DNA from: Melioribacteraceae bacterium
GTDB taxonomy: Bacteria; Bacteroidota; Ignavibacteria; Ignavibacteriales; Melioribacteraceae
DNA length: 9,275 nt
Direction: 5' to 3'
Assembly: GCA_027036655.1 (NCBI GenBank)
Contig: JALWEC010000344.1
Span: 1 to 9,275 of the forward strand
Shown piece after piece: positions 1 to 6,566 of this stretch. A program made the position numbers and the translations under genes. A model generated the notes under the pieces. That model was not told the origin of the DNA. It made no database searches and saw nothing but the letters and a program-made list of their open reading frames with translations. Each line of letters begins with the position of its first letter. The stretch's first letter is position 1.

Positions 1-1791
1 GTTGCCGATTCTCTCAAAAACTCTGCCCCATTCTTTCGGCTCCTGCTGACGGAACAATTTCATCGTTTTGTACCAAGCTGTTTTACCTTCGCTTGTTCCC
101 CAGCGCCAATCGGAAACTTTTGAAATTGCGAGCCAAACCTCTTTCCCCATTGCTCCCGCAAGATGCGCTACCGCAGAATCAACGGAAATAATGAGGTCCA
201 AATCATTAATAATTTGCGCTGTGTCCAAAAAGGAATGAAGCTCGTAAGATAAATCCGCCACGCCATATTCGCCCAGTATTTTCTTTTCATCTTCAGTCGG
301 ATCAATCTGCAGCGAATAGAACTCCGCCTCTTGATTGACAAACAGTTTCTTAAAATATTTAAGTTTTACCGAACGCTTAAAATCATACATGTGCTTGCTG
401 TTTCCGCGCCAGGTAATTCCGACTTTTATTTTATCCGAAGCTGTTTCGCTTAATTTACTTTTCTTCGAATTTACTTTAATGTATGGCTTTTCAACTTCAA
501 GCGGAAATTTTTTTATAACGCTCGGAATACTCATCAAATGTATTTTATAATCTGCATTTTGCTTTTCATCAATATCGGGCGTAATTTCATCGGCGATTCC
601 GCTCTCTTCAAAAAGTTCAACGAGAGGTTTTCTTGCTTGCATGATTACATAAGCCCCGCGAGACTTCACTTCCTTAATATATCGTACAAATTGAATCGCA
701 TCGCCCAATCCTTGCTCGGCAATTACAAAAATTCTCTTCCCCGTAAGCTCTTCTCCTTGCCAATCGGGAATATCTTTAAGCGCAGTTTCTTTTCCCCATG
801 TTTTAAGTCTCCATTCATATTCGTTAAGCGCCTTGTCGTATTCTTCAATTGTAAACAGAAGGAGCGAATAATTAAAATGAGTTACCGCATCGTCGGGGAT
901 TTTGTTCAGAACTTTCTCATAATACTTTTTTGATTTTTCAAAATCACCCAGCTCGTAATAGTTAGCGGCAAGATTAACAATCGCGTCCAAATTATCAGTC
1001 TCCAGCTTAATCACGGATTCCAACAGTTCTTTCGATTCCTCAAACTTGCCGATATAATGATAAACTATTCCGAGATTCGTCATAACTTTCGGCTGGTCCG
1101 GTTTTATCCGAAGTGAAGCTTTATAATATTCTTTTGCTCTCTCCCAATTTTTATCCTCTTTCAAAACATTTCCATAAGCAAAATTTGCTTCCGGACTTAC
1201 GGGATTTTCATGCACGCTTTTTCTGTAATATTCCGCTTCCTTTTCCGAATTACCCAACTGTTGATAGCAAAATCCCAAATTATAAAGCGTAAGGAAATTA
1301 TTGGGACTTACAAGTTCCGCTTTTTTCAAAAATTCAATAGCCCGCGCCCAGTTCCCTTTATCGCGATGAATTATTCCCATATTAAAGTTTGCGCTGAAGT
1401 TCATCGGACGAATTGCAAGCGCCTCGCCGTAGTAAAATTCGGCGGCGTCTTTTTTCCCCGTTTTGTAATATAAAGTCCCGAGTTCAACAAACAGTTCCGG
1501 ATTTCTCGAATCAATATCAATCCCTTTTTTAAAATACTCGGCGGCTTTTTCAAAACTGTGTAAATCCTCATGCACTACGCCGAGCAGCAGATAAAGCTCG
1601 CCGGTTTTCCGAAACTGCGCGGCTTTTCTTAACGCTTCGGAAGCGTGCGCCGAATCTTTTCTGCGAATAGACTCTTTCCCGAGTTCCAAATAATATTCGA
1701 AATTCTCTTCGGTTGTGAGTTTTTCCTTTTTAACGATATGTTCCTGTTGTTCTACCAATTCTTGATATTTTTCCTTGCACACAATTTTCAA
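1..1791 (-). CDS. TPR-repeat glycosyltransferase (GT9/GT41-like), C-terminal end cut by window edge
   Basis: Reading the minus strand from 1791 to the window edge gives 597 open codons. Residues about 30-333 form one degenerate and eight good 34-residue TPR units (for example from G64, P98, F132, P200, P234). Residues about 350-597 form a GT-B glycosyltransferase domain of the type found in SPINDLY/OGT-like bacterial TPR proteins (Pfam Glyco_transf_9). Its landmarks are AEQGLGDAIQF at 358-368, VGITWRGNSK at 457-466, ISVDSAVAHLAGAMGK at 535-550, DWRW at 561-564 and a final WYKTMKLFRQ at 573-582. The family usually ends soon after this, so probably only a few residues are missing. TPRs in such enzymes typically hold protein partners, which makes a protein or surface-polymer acceptor plausible; donor and acceptor sugars cannot be read. 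The start is uncertain: an in-frame TAA lies at 1794-1792 and the first Met is residue 130, so TTG (1791), GTG (1782) or TTG (1758) must be used, none with a well-placed Shine-Dalgarno sequence. It is divergent from the next gene, another glycosyltransferase. Confidence 0.9.
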   Translation of the reverse strand, partial: MKIVCKEKYQELVEQQEHIVKKEKLTTEENFEYYLELGKESIRRKDSAHASEALRKAAQFRKTGELYLLLGVVHEDLHSFEKAAEYFKKGIDIDSRNPELFVELGTLYYKTGKKDAAEFYYGEALAIRPMNFSANFNMGIIHRDKGNWARAIEFLKKAELVSPNNFLTLYNLGFCYQQLGNSEKEAEYYRKSVHENPVSPEANFAYGNVLKEDKNWERAKEYYKASLRIKPDQPKVMTNLGIVYHYIGKFEESKELLESVIKLETDNLDAIVNLAANYYELGDFEKSKKYYEKVLNKIPDDAVTHFNYSLLLFTIEEYDKALNEYEWRLKTWGKETALKDIPDWQGEELTGKRIFVIAEQGLGDAIQFVRYIKEVKSRGAYVIMQARKPLVELFEESGIADEITPDIDEKQNADYKIHLMSIPSVIKKFPLEVEKPYIKVNSKKSKLSETASDKIKVGITWRGNSKHMYDFKRSVKLKYFKKLFVNQEAEFYSLQIDPTEDEKKILGEYGVADLSYELHSFLDTAQIINDLDLIISVDSAVAHLAGAMGKEVWLAISKVSDWRWGTSEGKTAWYKTMKLFRQQEPKEWGRVFERIGN

Positions 1792-1943
1792 TTATCGGGC
1801 CAAAATATTTTCCCTCTGTTTTTTTACTCTTTTTAGAGTGTTTCAAGGTTTTTAAGCGATTTGGAAAAGCAACAACATGCTGATTATAAAATATAACATT
1901 TGGACAGCTGGTTAATATTCCACACTTTTTTTGCATAAACTCT

Positions 1944-1987
1944 AAATACCAACCGGAATCAAACTTTTTTCTGGTATTTTTTTTGAT
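1944..1987 (+). repeat. Inverted repeat followed by T-tract (terminator-like, no gene upstream)
   Basis: AAATACC (1944-1950) and GGTATTT (1973-1979) are perfect 7-base complements separated by 22 bases, and the right arm runs into a tract of eight T. On the plus strand this resembles a weak intrinsic terminator, but no plus-strand gene lies upstream in the window. It could be an attenuator, an operator or chance in AT-rich DNA. Confidence 0.35.
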
Positions 1988-1991
1988 GCGT

Positions 1992-1999
1992 TAACTTTG
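1992..1999 (+). promoter_or_regulatory. Candidate Bacteroidota-type -7 box for the CgeB-GT2 gene
   Basis: TAACTTTG matches TAnnTTTG, the -7 element described for Bacteroidota primary sigma factors. It would place transcription start near 2006 and leave a leader of about 120 bases before the ATG at 2126. No good TTG -33 element is visible about 20 bases upstream, only T-rich sequence, so this is a weak assignment. Confidence 0.3.
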
Positions 2000-2050
2000 A
2001 TATATTAACTAAGATATTTATCTGATTTTTTAAGTTTGTTATTCCCAAAT

Positions 2051-2069
2051 GCGGATAGATAAAATCCGC
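2051..2069 (+). promoter_or_regulatory. Small hairpin in the putative leader of the CgeB-GT2 gene
   Basis: GCGGAT (2051-2056) and ATCCGC (2064-2069) are perfect complements around a 7-base loop. The hairpin lies within the expected leader of the downstream gene, about 57 bases before its start codon. No known riboswitch is recognised. It could be a leader structure or an operator half-site pair. Confidence 0.35.
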
Positions 2070-2125
2070 TTCCGCGCGAGGAATTTCAAACTCATGAAAA
2101 TGTTTTATTAATTCGGAGTTTTTGA

Positions 2126-4159
2126 ATGAAAAAGATTTGGCTTTACTATGTTTCTTACCCCGCGACAACCGCGGTTTATTTTGAAAAAGCTTTCAGAAAA
2201 AAATATGATGTAACTACAATCGGGCCACAGCTTCCTTCCGAATATATCACAAAGTGGAAGCTCGAAAATCTGAAACAGCCGATTTTACCTCAGGATATTC
2301 CCACCGATTTTGAACCGGACATTCTGCAAATTTTTAACGATACTCCCCCATATAAACAGCCGGAAGCATTTATCTGGATAGAATCCGTAGGAAGAATTAT
2401 TCCGCGCAATACAAACTCATTACCAATTCCAACGGCGTGTTACTTAATTGATAGCCACCTGCACTTGCAAAACCATATTGAACTGGCAAAAAATTTTGAT
2501 TTTGTTTTTATTGCACAAAAAGAATATCTAAAAGATTTTATAAATGCCGGCAACGAAAAAGTTTTTTGGCTACCCCTCGGCGCTGATCCGGAAACGCATG
2601 ATAAATTTTCCGAAACTAGAATTCATGATGTTGGATTTGTCGGTTCGCTTATCGGCAATCAGCGGAGAGTTCAACTGTTAGAGTATCTAAAGTCAAATTT
2701 TGATTTCTATTACGAAAGAGCTTTCCTGAAAGAAATGTCAAAAATATTTTCCGAATCAAAGATTGTTTTTAACAATTCCGTCCGGAATGATTTGAATATG
2801 CGCTTTTTCGAAGCGATGTCAACCGGCTCGCTTCTCCTTTCCGATAAAACAACCAATAGCGGTCAGAGGGAGTTATTCGTTGAAAATGAAGATTACGCTT
2901 TATATGAAGAAGATGTGAATATCGGTAATGTAGTTAATTTTTATCTCGAGAATGATGAGTTAAGAGAGGCAATAGCCAAGCGTGGAATGGAACTTGTACG
3001 AAACGCTCACAAATATTCCGACAGAGCCGAAGATATGCTCGCCGTAATTTCGGGCGAGAAAAACTCAACGTTAACAGCCGAGGAACTGCGTGAAAAATCG
3101 GTTAAGTTTACATCCGTAAAAACTTCTATGATAAATAAATTAAAACGGAGTTTTGTAATTCCCGTGATTGATTACGCCCCCGCAAGTCAGTACAATATAA
3201 AAACGCTTTTAGATGATTTGGAAAAAATCGAGGGAGAAGTAATTGTCGTATTTAACTCCGAAGAAGTGGCAAATGAAATAAAAGACGATCCGCGAATTGA
3301 TTACTACGCCGTGATGAAAAAGAACGTCGGCGTCGCCCGTGCGTGGAACATCGGATTGAACATTGCAAGAACACCGATTGTTTTTATTGTTAACTCCGAT
3401 GTCCATGTTGAAAAAAGCGCTATCATAGATTTTGAGCAGGCTATTATCTCTCAACCAAACGCCGCAATGGTGGGACCGCAAGGTTCTTTCTTTCATTTTG
3501 ATAAACTTGCCGATCTTCATTATTTCGATAAAAATAAATTTGACCAAATTCAGGAAGTCGATGCCGTTTCCGGATTCCTTTTCGGAGTAAGGAAAAAATA
3601 CTTCGATGAAAACAATCTTAAATTTGAGAACGCTTTTACACCCTGTTACTTTGAAGAGTGGGATATCGGATTGCAGATAAAAAGAGCCGGACTGGCAAGC
3701 TACATTGTTCCCTCATTTGCTTATGATCACGAGTGGAGCGGAAGTATTCGCTCTATGAGAAAAATCAGCTATTACGACAAATCGGAAACCGCCGTGGAAA
3801 TACACGCGAGAAATTCAGATATACTTAAGAAAAAATGGGAAAAGATTGTTGAAAAAGATAACTCATTAAAGCGCCTGCTTATCAGCGGCTGGGTTAACTG
3901 GGCTTTATTTTTAAGCAAACAGGCAATTGAAATGCAAAACTTTGAGCCGGCTGAAAAAATATTCAAACAAATTATCGAACTTTATCCCGAGCTGGAAGTA
4001 GGCTATAAAAATTTAGGTTTTCTCTATTTTATCGAAAAGAAATTCGACATTGCCTTACCGCTCCTAAAAAAAGCAGGCGAGTTAAATCCGGACGATGAAG
4101 CGGTAAAAACTTATCTCGAAAAAACAAAATCCGAGATAGAGAGCAGATTGAAAAATTAG
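2126..4159 (+). CDS. Bifunctional glycosyltransferase: CgeB-type GT-B + GT2-type GT-A + C-terminal TPR
   Basis: A 677-residue protein without signal peptide or membrane segments, so probably cytoplasmic. Residues about 1-308 resemble CgeB-type glycosyltransferases (DUF3880/Glyco_trans_1_2): VGFVGSLIGNQR at 169-180 opens the C-terminal half, and NMRFFEAMSTGSLLLSD at 224-240 is the nucleotide-sugar binding signature. Residues about 340-580 form a second, GT2-like domain: SFVIPVIDY at 342-350, GVARAWNIGLNIARTPIVF at 402-420, the metal-binding DxD-like NSDVHV at 423-428, VSGFLFGVRKKYFDE at 481-495, and EEWDIGLQIKRAG at 510-522 carrying the likely catalytic acid. Residues about 587-656 hold two TPR units (the second from E624). 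Each domain family is known; having both transferase folds plus TPRs in one chain suggests two successive sugar additions on one acceptor, which is inference. The start is well supported: GGAG at 2115-2118 lies 7 bases before the ATG. It is divergent from the TPR-glycosyltransferase on the left. Substrates cannot be read from the sequence. Confidence 0.9.
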   Translation: MKKIWLYYVSYPATTAVYFEKAFRKKYDVTTIGPQLPSEYITKWKLENLKQPILPQDIPTDFEPDILQIFNDTPPYKQPEAFIWIESVGRIIPRNTNSLPIPTACYLIDSHLHLQNHIELAKNFDFVFIAQKEYLKDFINAGNEKVFWLPLGADPETHDKFSETRIHDVGFVGSLIGNQRRVQLLEYLKSNFDFYYERAFLKEMSKIFSESKIVFNNSVRNDLNMRFFEAMSTGSLLLSDKTTNSGQRELFVENEDYALYEEDVNIGNVVNFYLENDELREAIAKRGMELVRNAHKYSDRAEDMLAVISGEKNSTLTAEELREKSVKFTSVKTSMINKLKRSFVIPVIDYAPASQYNIKTLLDDLEKIEGEVIVVFNSEEVANEIKDDPRIDYYAVMKKNVGVARAWNIGLNIARTPIVFIVNSDVHVEKSAIIDFEQAIISQPNAAMVGPQGSFFHFDKLADLHYFDKNKFDQIQEVDAVSGFLFGVRKKYFDENNLKFENAFTPCYFEEWDIGLQIKRAGLASYIVPSFAYDHEWSGSIRSMRKISYYDKSETAVEIHARNSDILKKKWEKIVEKDNSLKRLLISGWVNWALFLSKQAIEMQNFEPAEKIFKQIIELYPELEVGYKNLGFLYFIEKKFDIALPLLKKAGELNPDDEAVKTYLEKTKSEIESRLKN

Positions 4160-4165
4160 AGTAAG

Positions 4166-4222
4166 AATTAATAATCGCCTTGTAATTATTGAATATAATT
4201 ATTAAACTGATGATTATTAATT
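4166..4222. repeat. Nested AT-rich inverted repeat after the CgeB-GT2 gene
   Basis: AATTAATAATC (4166-4176) and GATTATTAATT (4212-4222) are perfect 11-base complements. Within their 35-base spacer, TAATTAT (4183-4189) and ATAATTA (4195-4201) form a second perfect pair around a 5-base loop. The structure begins six bases after the TAG stop. With no GC in the stems and no T-tract it is a poor intrinsic terminator, but it may end or stabilise the transcript. AT-rich background makes chance pairing possible, though an 11-base perfect match nesting a second stem is notable. Confidence 0.6.
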
Positions 4223-4247
4223 AGAAAGCTTTGCATAACATAATAAT

Positions 4248-4388
4248 TTGTCATTCTGAATGAAGCGAAGCGGAATGAAGAATCTCAGGACCGGCAATTA
4301 TACCGAATTTAGAGATATTTCGGTTGGCTTTTACCTTCGCCCCCGACGAAAAATAATCAAGGCAAGCTTGACGAACTCAATATGACAA
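4248..4388. repeat. Dispersed intergenic repeat with inverted ends (MITE-like)
   Basis: The segment starts with TTGTCATTCTGA (4248-4259) and ends with TCAATATGACAA (4377-4388), whose complement TTGTCATATTGA matches the start at 10 of 12 positions. Inside are a short direct repeat, GAATGAAG at 4258-4265 and 4273-4280, and an ACCGAA/TTCGGT stem (4302-4307 with 4319-4324). The opening 'GTCATTCTGAatgaagcgaag...GAATCTC' resembles an intergenic sequence that, as I recall, recurs in many environmental bacterial genomes. No coding capacity and no evident target-site duplication. The right part (4345-4372) has a reverse-oriented relative at 9159-9192. It sits between the glycosyltransferase and the barrel gene. 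Confidence 0.6.
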
Positions 4389-4425
4389 CTTTAGGTTTTG
4401 CAAAAGTCTCAATTTAGGAATTTTT

Positions 4426-5349
4426 ATGAAAAGATTATTCGCAGCGGTTTTACTTTTTGCCGCAACGCTTTCGGCTCAAACCACATACAATTTTTTAACT
4501 ATGGATAATTCCCCCAGGGCGGCGGCTCTCGCCGGCGGGTTTGTTGCCGCAACCGACGACCCGAATATTATTTTCTACAATCCGGCGGGAATAAATACTC
4601 TCCGGAAAACTCCCGTTTCATTCTCATTCCTTAAACATCTCGACGGAATAAACTCGGTTTCCCTTTCGGCTTCTCATCGGTTTGAGAATATCGGTAGAAT
4701 TTCAACCGGAATTCAGCTCGTTAATTACGGCTCGTTCACAAGCGCGGATAAATTCGGCAACAAACTCGGGACTTTCAACGCATCCGAATTTGCTATTTCG
4801 GTTGGTTACGGAAATGAGATAGATAAGAATTTTTACTACGGCGTTAACTTCAGATTTATCTACTCCGGTATTGAAAAATACTCATCGACCGGTATTTCTA
4901 CCGACTTGGGCTTGCTTTATTTAATTCCGGAAAGTAAATGGAGTTTCGGTTTGTCCGTTCTTCACTTGGGAAAACAATTATCCAATTACACAACCGTTGA
5001 AGAATCACTTCCCCTTGACGTGAGAATTGGTCTGACTAAAGAGTTGGCTCATCTCCCCCTAAAATTTTATGTCTCGGTAAATCATCTCGCCGATAAGTAT
5101 GATAAAATAGCCGACAGATTTTCACAGTGGACGGTAGGAGGCGAACTGAGATTGAGCAATTCCCTTATGCTTCGTCTCGGTTACGATAATAATAAACGGG
5201 ACGAAATGAGTCTCGGACTTTCATCCGGCATCGCGGGTTTCAGCGCAGGTTTCGGCTTAAAGGTTAAAGGTTATTTGATTGATTATGCCTTTTCCTCTTT
5301 CGGTCCCACGGGAAATCTTCACCGCTTCGGTATAAGCGCTAATTTTTAA
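4426..5349 (+). CDS. PorV/PorQ family outer-membrane beta-barrel protein
   Basis: A 307-residue exported protein. Residues 1-17 form a signal peptide (MKRL, hydrophobic core, ATLSA) with likely cleavage before Q18. The mature start has the family hallmark: a short 'YNFL' then RAAALAGGFVAATDD (31-45) and the FYNPAGI motif (50-56), followed by alternating amphipathic strands to an aromatic C-terminus (GISANF, 302-307) typical of outer-membrane barrels. The closing KGYLIDYAFSSFGPTGNLHR (277-296) is also typical of PorV/PorQ proteins. In Bacteroidota, PorV and PorQ serve type IX secretion at the outer membrane (cargo shuttling and attachment). This copy looks nearest to PorQ, but no other type IX gene is in the window, so that role is inference; a general FadL-like barrel is the alternative. 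The start is supported by AGGA at 4416-4419, 6 bases before the ATG. A strong terminator follows at 5363-5389. The stop overlaps the 3' end of the convergent TPR gene by 11 bp. Confidence 0.85.
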   Translation: MKRLFAAVLLFAATLSAQTTYNFLTMDNSPRAAALAGGFVAATDDPNIIFYNPAGINTLRKTPVSFSFLKHLDGINSVSLSASHRFENIGRISTGIQLVNYGSFTSADKFGNKLGTFNASEFAISVGYGNEIDKNFYYGVNFRFIYSGIEKYSSTGISTDLGLLYLIPESKWSFGLSVLHLGKQLSNYTTVEESLPLDVRIGLTKELAHLPLKFYVSVNHLADKYDKIADRFSQWTVGGELRLSNSLMLRLGYDNNKRDEMSLGLSSGIAGFSAGFGLKVKGYLIDYAFSSFGPTGNLHRFGISANF

Positions 5350-6481
5350 TTTTATCTTTCAGAGCCGAGAGTTTCTTCTCGGCTTTTTTGTGCGAGCCGT
5401 TATATTCGTCCATCCGAAGAACTTTTCCGTAATACTCGCGCGCCTTTTCATAATTTCTTAATCGCGTGTAAATTATCCCGAGATAGAGAGCCGTGTTAAC
5501 TTTAAAACCGGAATCGTGCCTTCCGTCAATTTTCTCCGAAATTTTCAAACTCTCCTTAAACAGCTCGACAGCTTTTTTATTTTTCCATTTGCGGGCGTTA
5601 ATATCAGCTAAATAGTAAAGGGTACTTCTTTTTAACTGAAGATTGTATCCCCGCTTTCCTTCTTTAATTTTTTTATAGATAACTTGAAAAACCGAATCGG
5701 CTTGATTAAACCGCCTTGTTCTGAAATAGATTCGCGCCAAAAAATTTTCAAACTTCGGATTTTCGGGGAAATCGTTCAGAAGCATTTTACAATACTTCAT
5801 TGCTTCATCGTTGTCTTTCTCAAAATCAAAATAAATCATCAGAAGAAAATAACGCGTTTCATACTTTGCGTAACGCCCTTCGGACGCCGCTATCTTAAGC
5901 TGCGACAAACCAAGTTCCTTATTCCCCGGCGGGAATAAATACATCAGCGGTTTTACAAAGGGAAACTTTTCCGGAATTACGGCTGCGTAATAATTGTAGA
6001 TACCAAGCCCAAGCTGAATATCTTTATTTTCCGGATACTCATCGGCTATTTTCCCCACAATCGGTAAAGCGTCTTTTCCATCCAAAGCCGCTTTCACCCA
6101 TTCCCGCCTTACGCTCAGCAGCCTTCCGCGAAATCCGAGCGCGCCCCCTTTGTAGAAAAGCGCATCGTAGTTGTTTTCATCTTTATCAAGTACGGAATCA
6201 CACTGCTCTATGACGGCTTCCAGCTTATCATAAAAGAGTTGATCAAAACGCGTATTATTCAGGTCGAGAAGTATCTGCCACCAAGTAACCATAGCGTCGA
6301 AAAACTTTCCCGCCGGATTATGCGGAGCAACTTCCCGCAATTTATCGAATGTGGAAAATGCTTCCTCAAACTTAATGCTGTAAATCTCTCTGATTCCCGA
6401 AAATATTAAAGAATCCTCAACACTTTTCGTTTGAGCAAAAACAGCCGTCGAAATAAAAAGGATAATTATCATTTTTTTCAT
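5339..6481 (-). CDS. Exported tetratricopeptide-repeat protein
   Basis: A 380-residue protein with a signal peptide at residues 1-16 (MKKM, hydrophobic core, STAVFA) and likely cleavage before Q17. No lipobox cysteine, so it is probably periplasmic. The chain is helical throughout: weakly conserved repeats at about 25-110, a middle block with NYYAAVIPEKFPFVKPLMYL (163-182) and FPPGNKELGLSQLKIAASEG (183-202), then clearer TPR units near 205-240, 242-276, 283-318 and 325-360 (YLGIIYTRLRNYEKAREYYG is at 333-352). The end, HKKAEKKLSALKDKIKN, is a lysine-rich helix. TPR proteins of this sort act as protein-protein scaffolds; no partner can be named, although the convergent neighbour is an outer-membrane barrel protein. 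The start is ATG at 6481 (a second Met at residue 4 is possible); there is no good Shine-Dalgarno sequence, and a 15-base palindrome lies 10 bases upstream. Its final codons double as the terminator hairpin of the neighbouring barrel gene. Confidence 0.85.
   Translation of the reverse strand: MKKMIIILFISTAVFAQTKSVEDSLIFSGIREIYSIKFEEAFSTFDKLREVAPHNPAGKFFDAMVTWWQILLDLNNTRFDQLFYDKLEAVIEQCDSVLDKDENNYDALFYKGGALGFRGRLLSVRREWVKAALDGKDALPIVGKIADEYPENKDIQLGLGIYNYYAAVIPEKFPFVKPLMYLFPPGNKELGLSQLKIAASEGRYAKYETRYFLLMIYFDFEKDNDEAMKYCKMLLNDFPENPKFENFLARIYFRTRRFNQADSVFQVIYKKIKEGKRGYNLQLKRSTLYYLADINARKWKNKKAVELFKESLKISEKIDGRHDSGFKVNTALYLGIIYTRLRNYEKAREYYGKVLRMDEYNGSHKKAEKKLSALKDKIKN
5363..5389 (+). terminator. 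Intrinsic terminator of the PorV/PorQ-like gene
   Basis: AGCCGAGA (5363-5370) and TCTCGGCT (5377-5384) form a perfect 8-base stem with a 6-base loop, followed by a run of six T (5384-5389). It lies 13 bases after the stop codon of the barrel gene and reads on the plus strand only; on the minus strand the stem is not followed by T. The whole hairpin is inside the coding region of the opposing TPR gene, covering its codons 366-373. Confidence 0.85.
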
Positions 6482-6491
6482 AATAAAATTT

Positions 6492-6506
6492 AAGGAATAA
6501 TTCCTT
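6492..6506. promoter_or_regulatory. 15-bp palindrome between divergent TPR and exonuclease genes
   Basis: AAGGAAT, one A, ATTCCTT is a perfect palindrome with 7-base arms. It lies in the 85-base divergent gap, 10 bases upstream of the ATG of the minus-strand TPR gene and 60 bases before the exonuclease ATG. A dimeric repressor operator is a reasonable guess. On the minus-strand transcript it also forms a small hairpin just before the start codon and contains AAGGA, which sits too far away to be a standard ribosome binding site. Confidence 0.45.
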
Positions 6507-6566
6507 TTAATTTATTAATTTGGTTTTGTCGCAAACAATTTTTCTATTCATAACAATCGGGGCTGT

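Larger units (their letters stand above)
1792..2125. other. Intergenic region between divergent glycosyltransferase genes
   Basis: These 334 bases lie between the start of the minus-strand TPR-glycosyltransferase and the plus-strand CgeB-GT2 gene, so they should hold promoters for both. I see no convincing gene: the minus-strand frame opening with ATG at 1936 ends at 1730 inside the TPR gene in another frame and has no family features. The region contains several T-tracts, a small inverted repeat at 1826-1839 (ACTCT, TTTT, AGAGT), a second at 1944-1979, a hairpin at 2051-2069 and a TAACTTTG box at 1992-1999. I found no clear TAnnTTTG-type box for the minus-strand gene. Confidence 0.7.

Noticed and set aside
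335..1473. Plus-strand open frames across the left end (335-550, 538-933, 1210-1473)
   Set aside because: They lie opposite the TPR-glycosyltransferase, which has clear domain motifs throughout; the plus-strand peptides show no family features.
1826..1839. ACTCT-TTTT-AGAGT hairpin upstream of the TPR-glycosyltransferase
   Set aside because: A 5-base stem in T-rich DNA is easily chance, and it has no terminator or promoter features in the gene's direction.
1730..1936. 68-codon minus-strand frame with ATG at 1936
   Set aside because: It ends inside the TPR gene in a different frame and its composition is not protein-like. It is kept only as a hint of a possible frameshift at the glycosyltransferase start.
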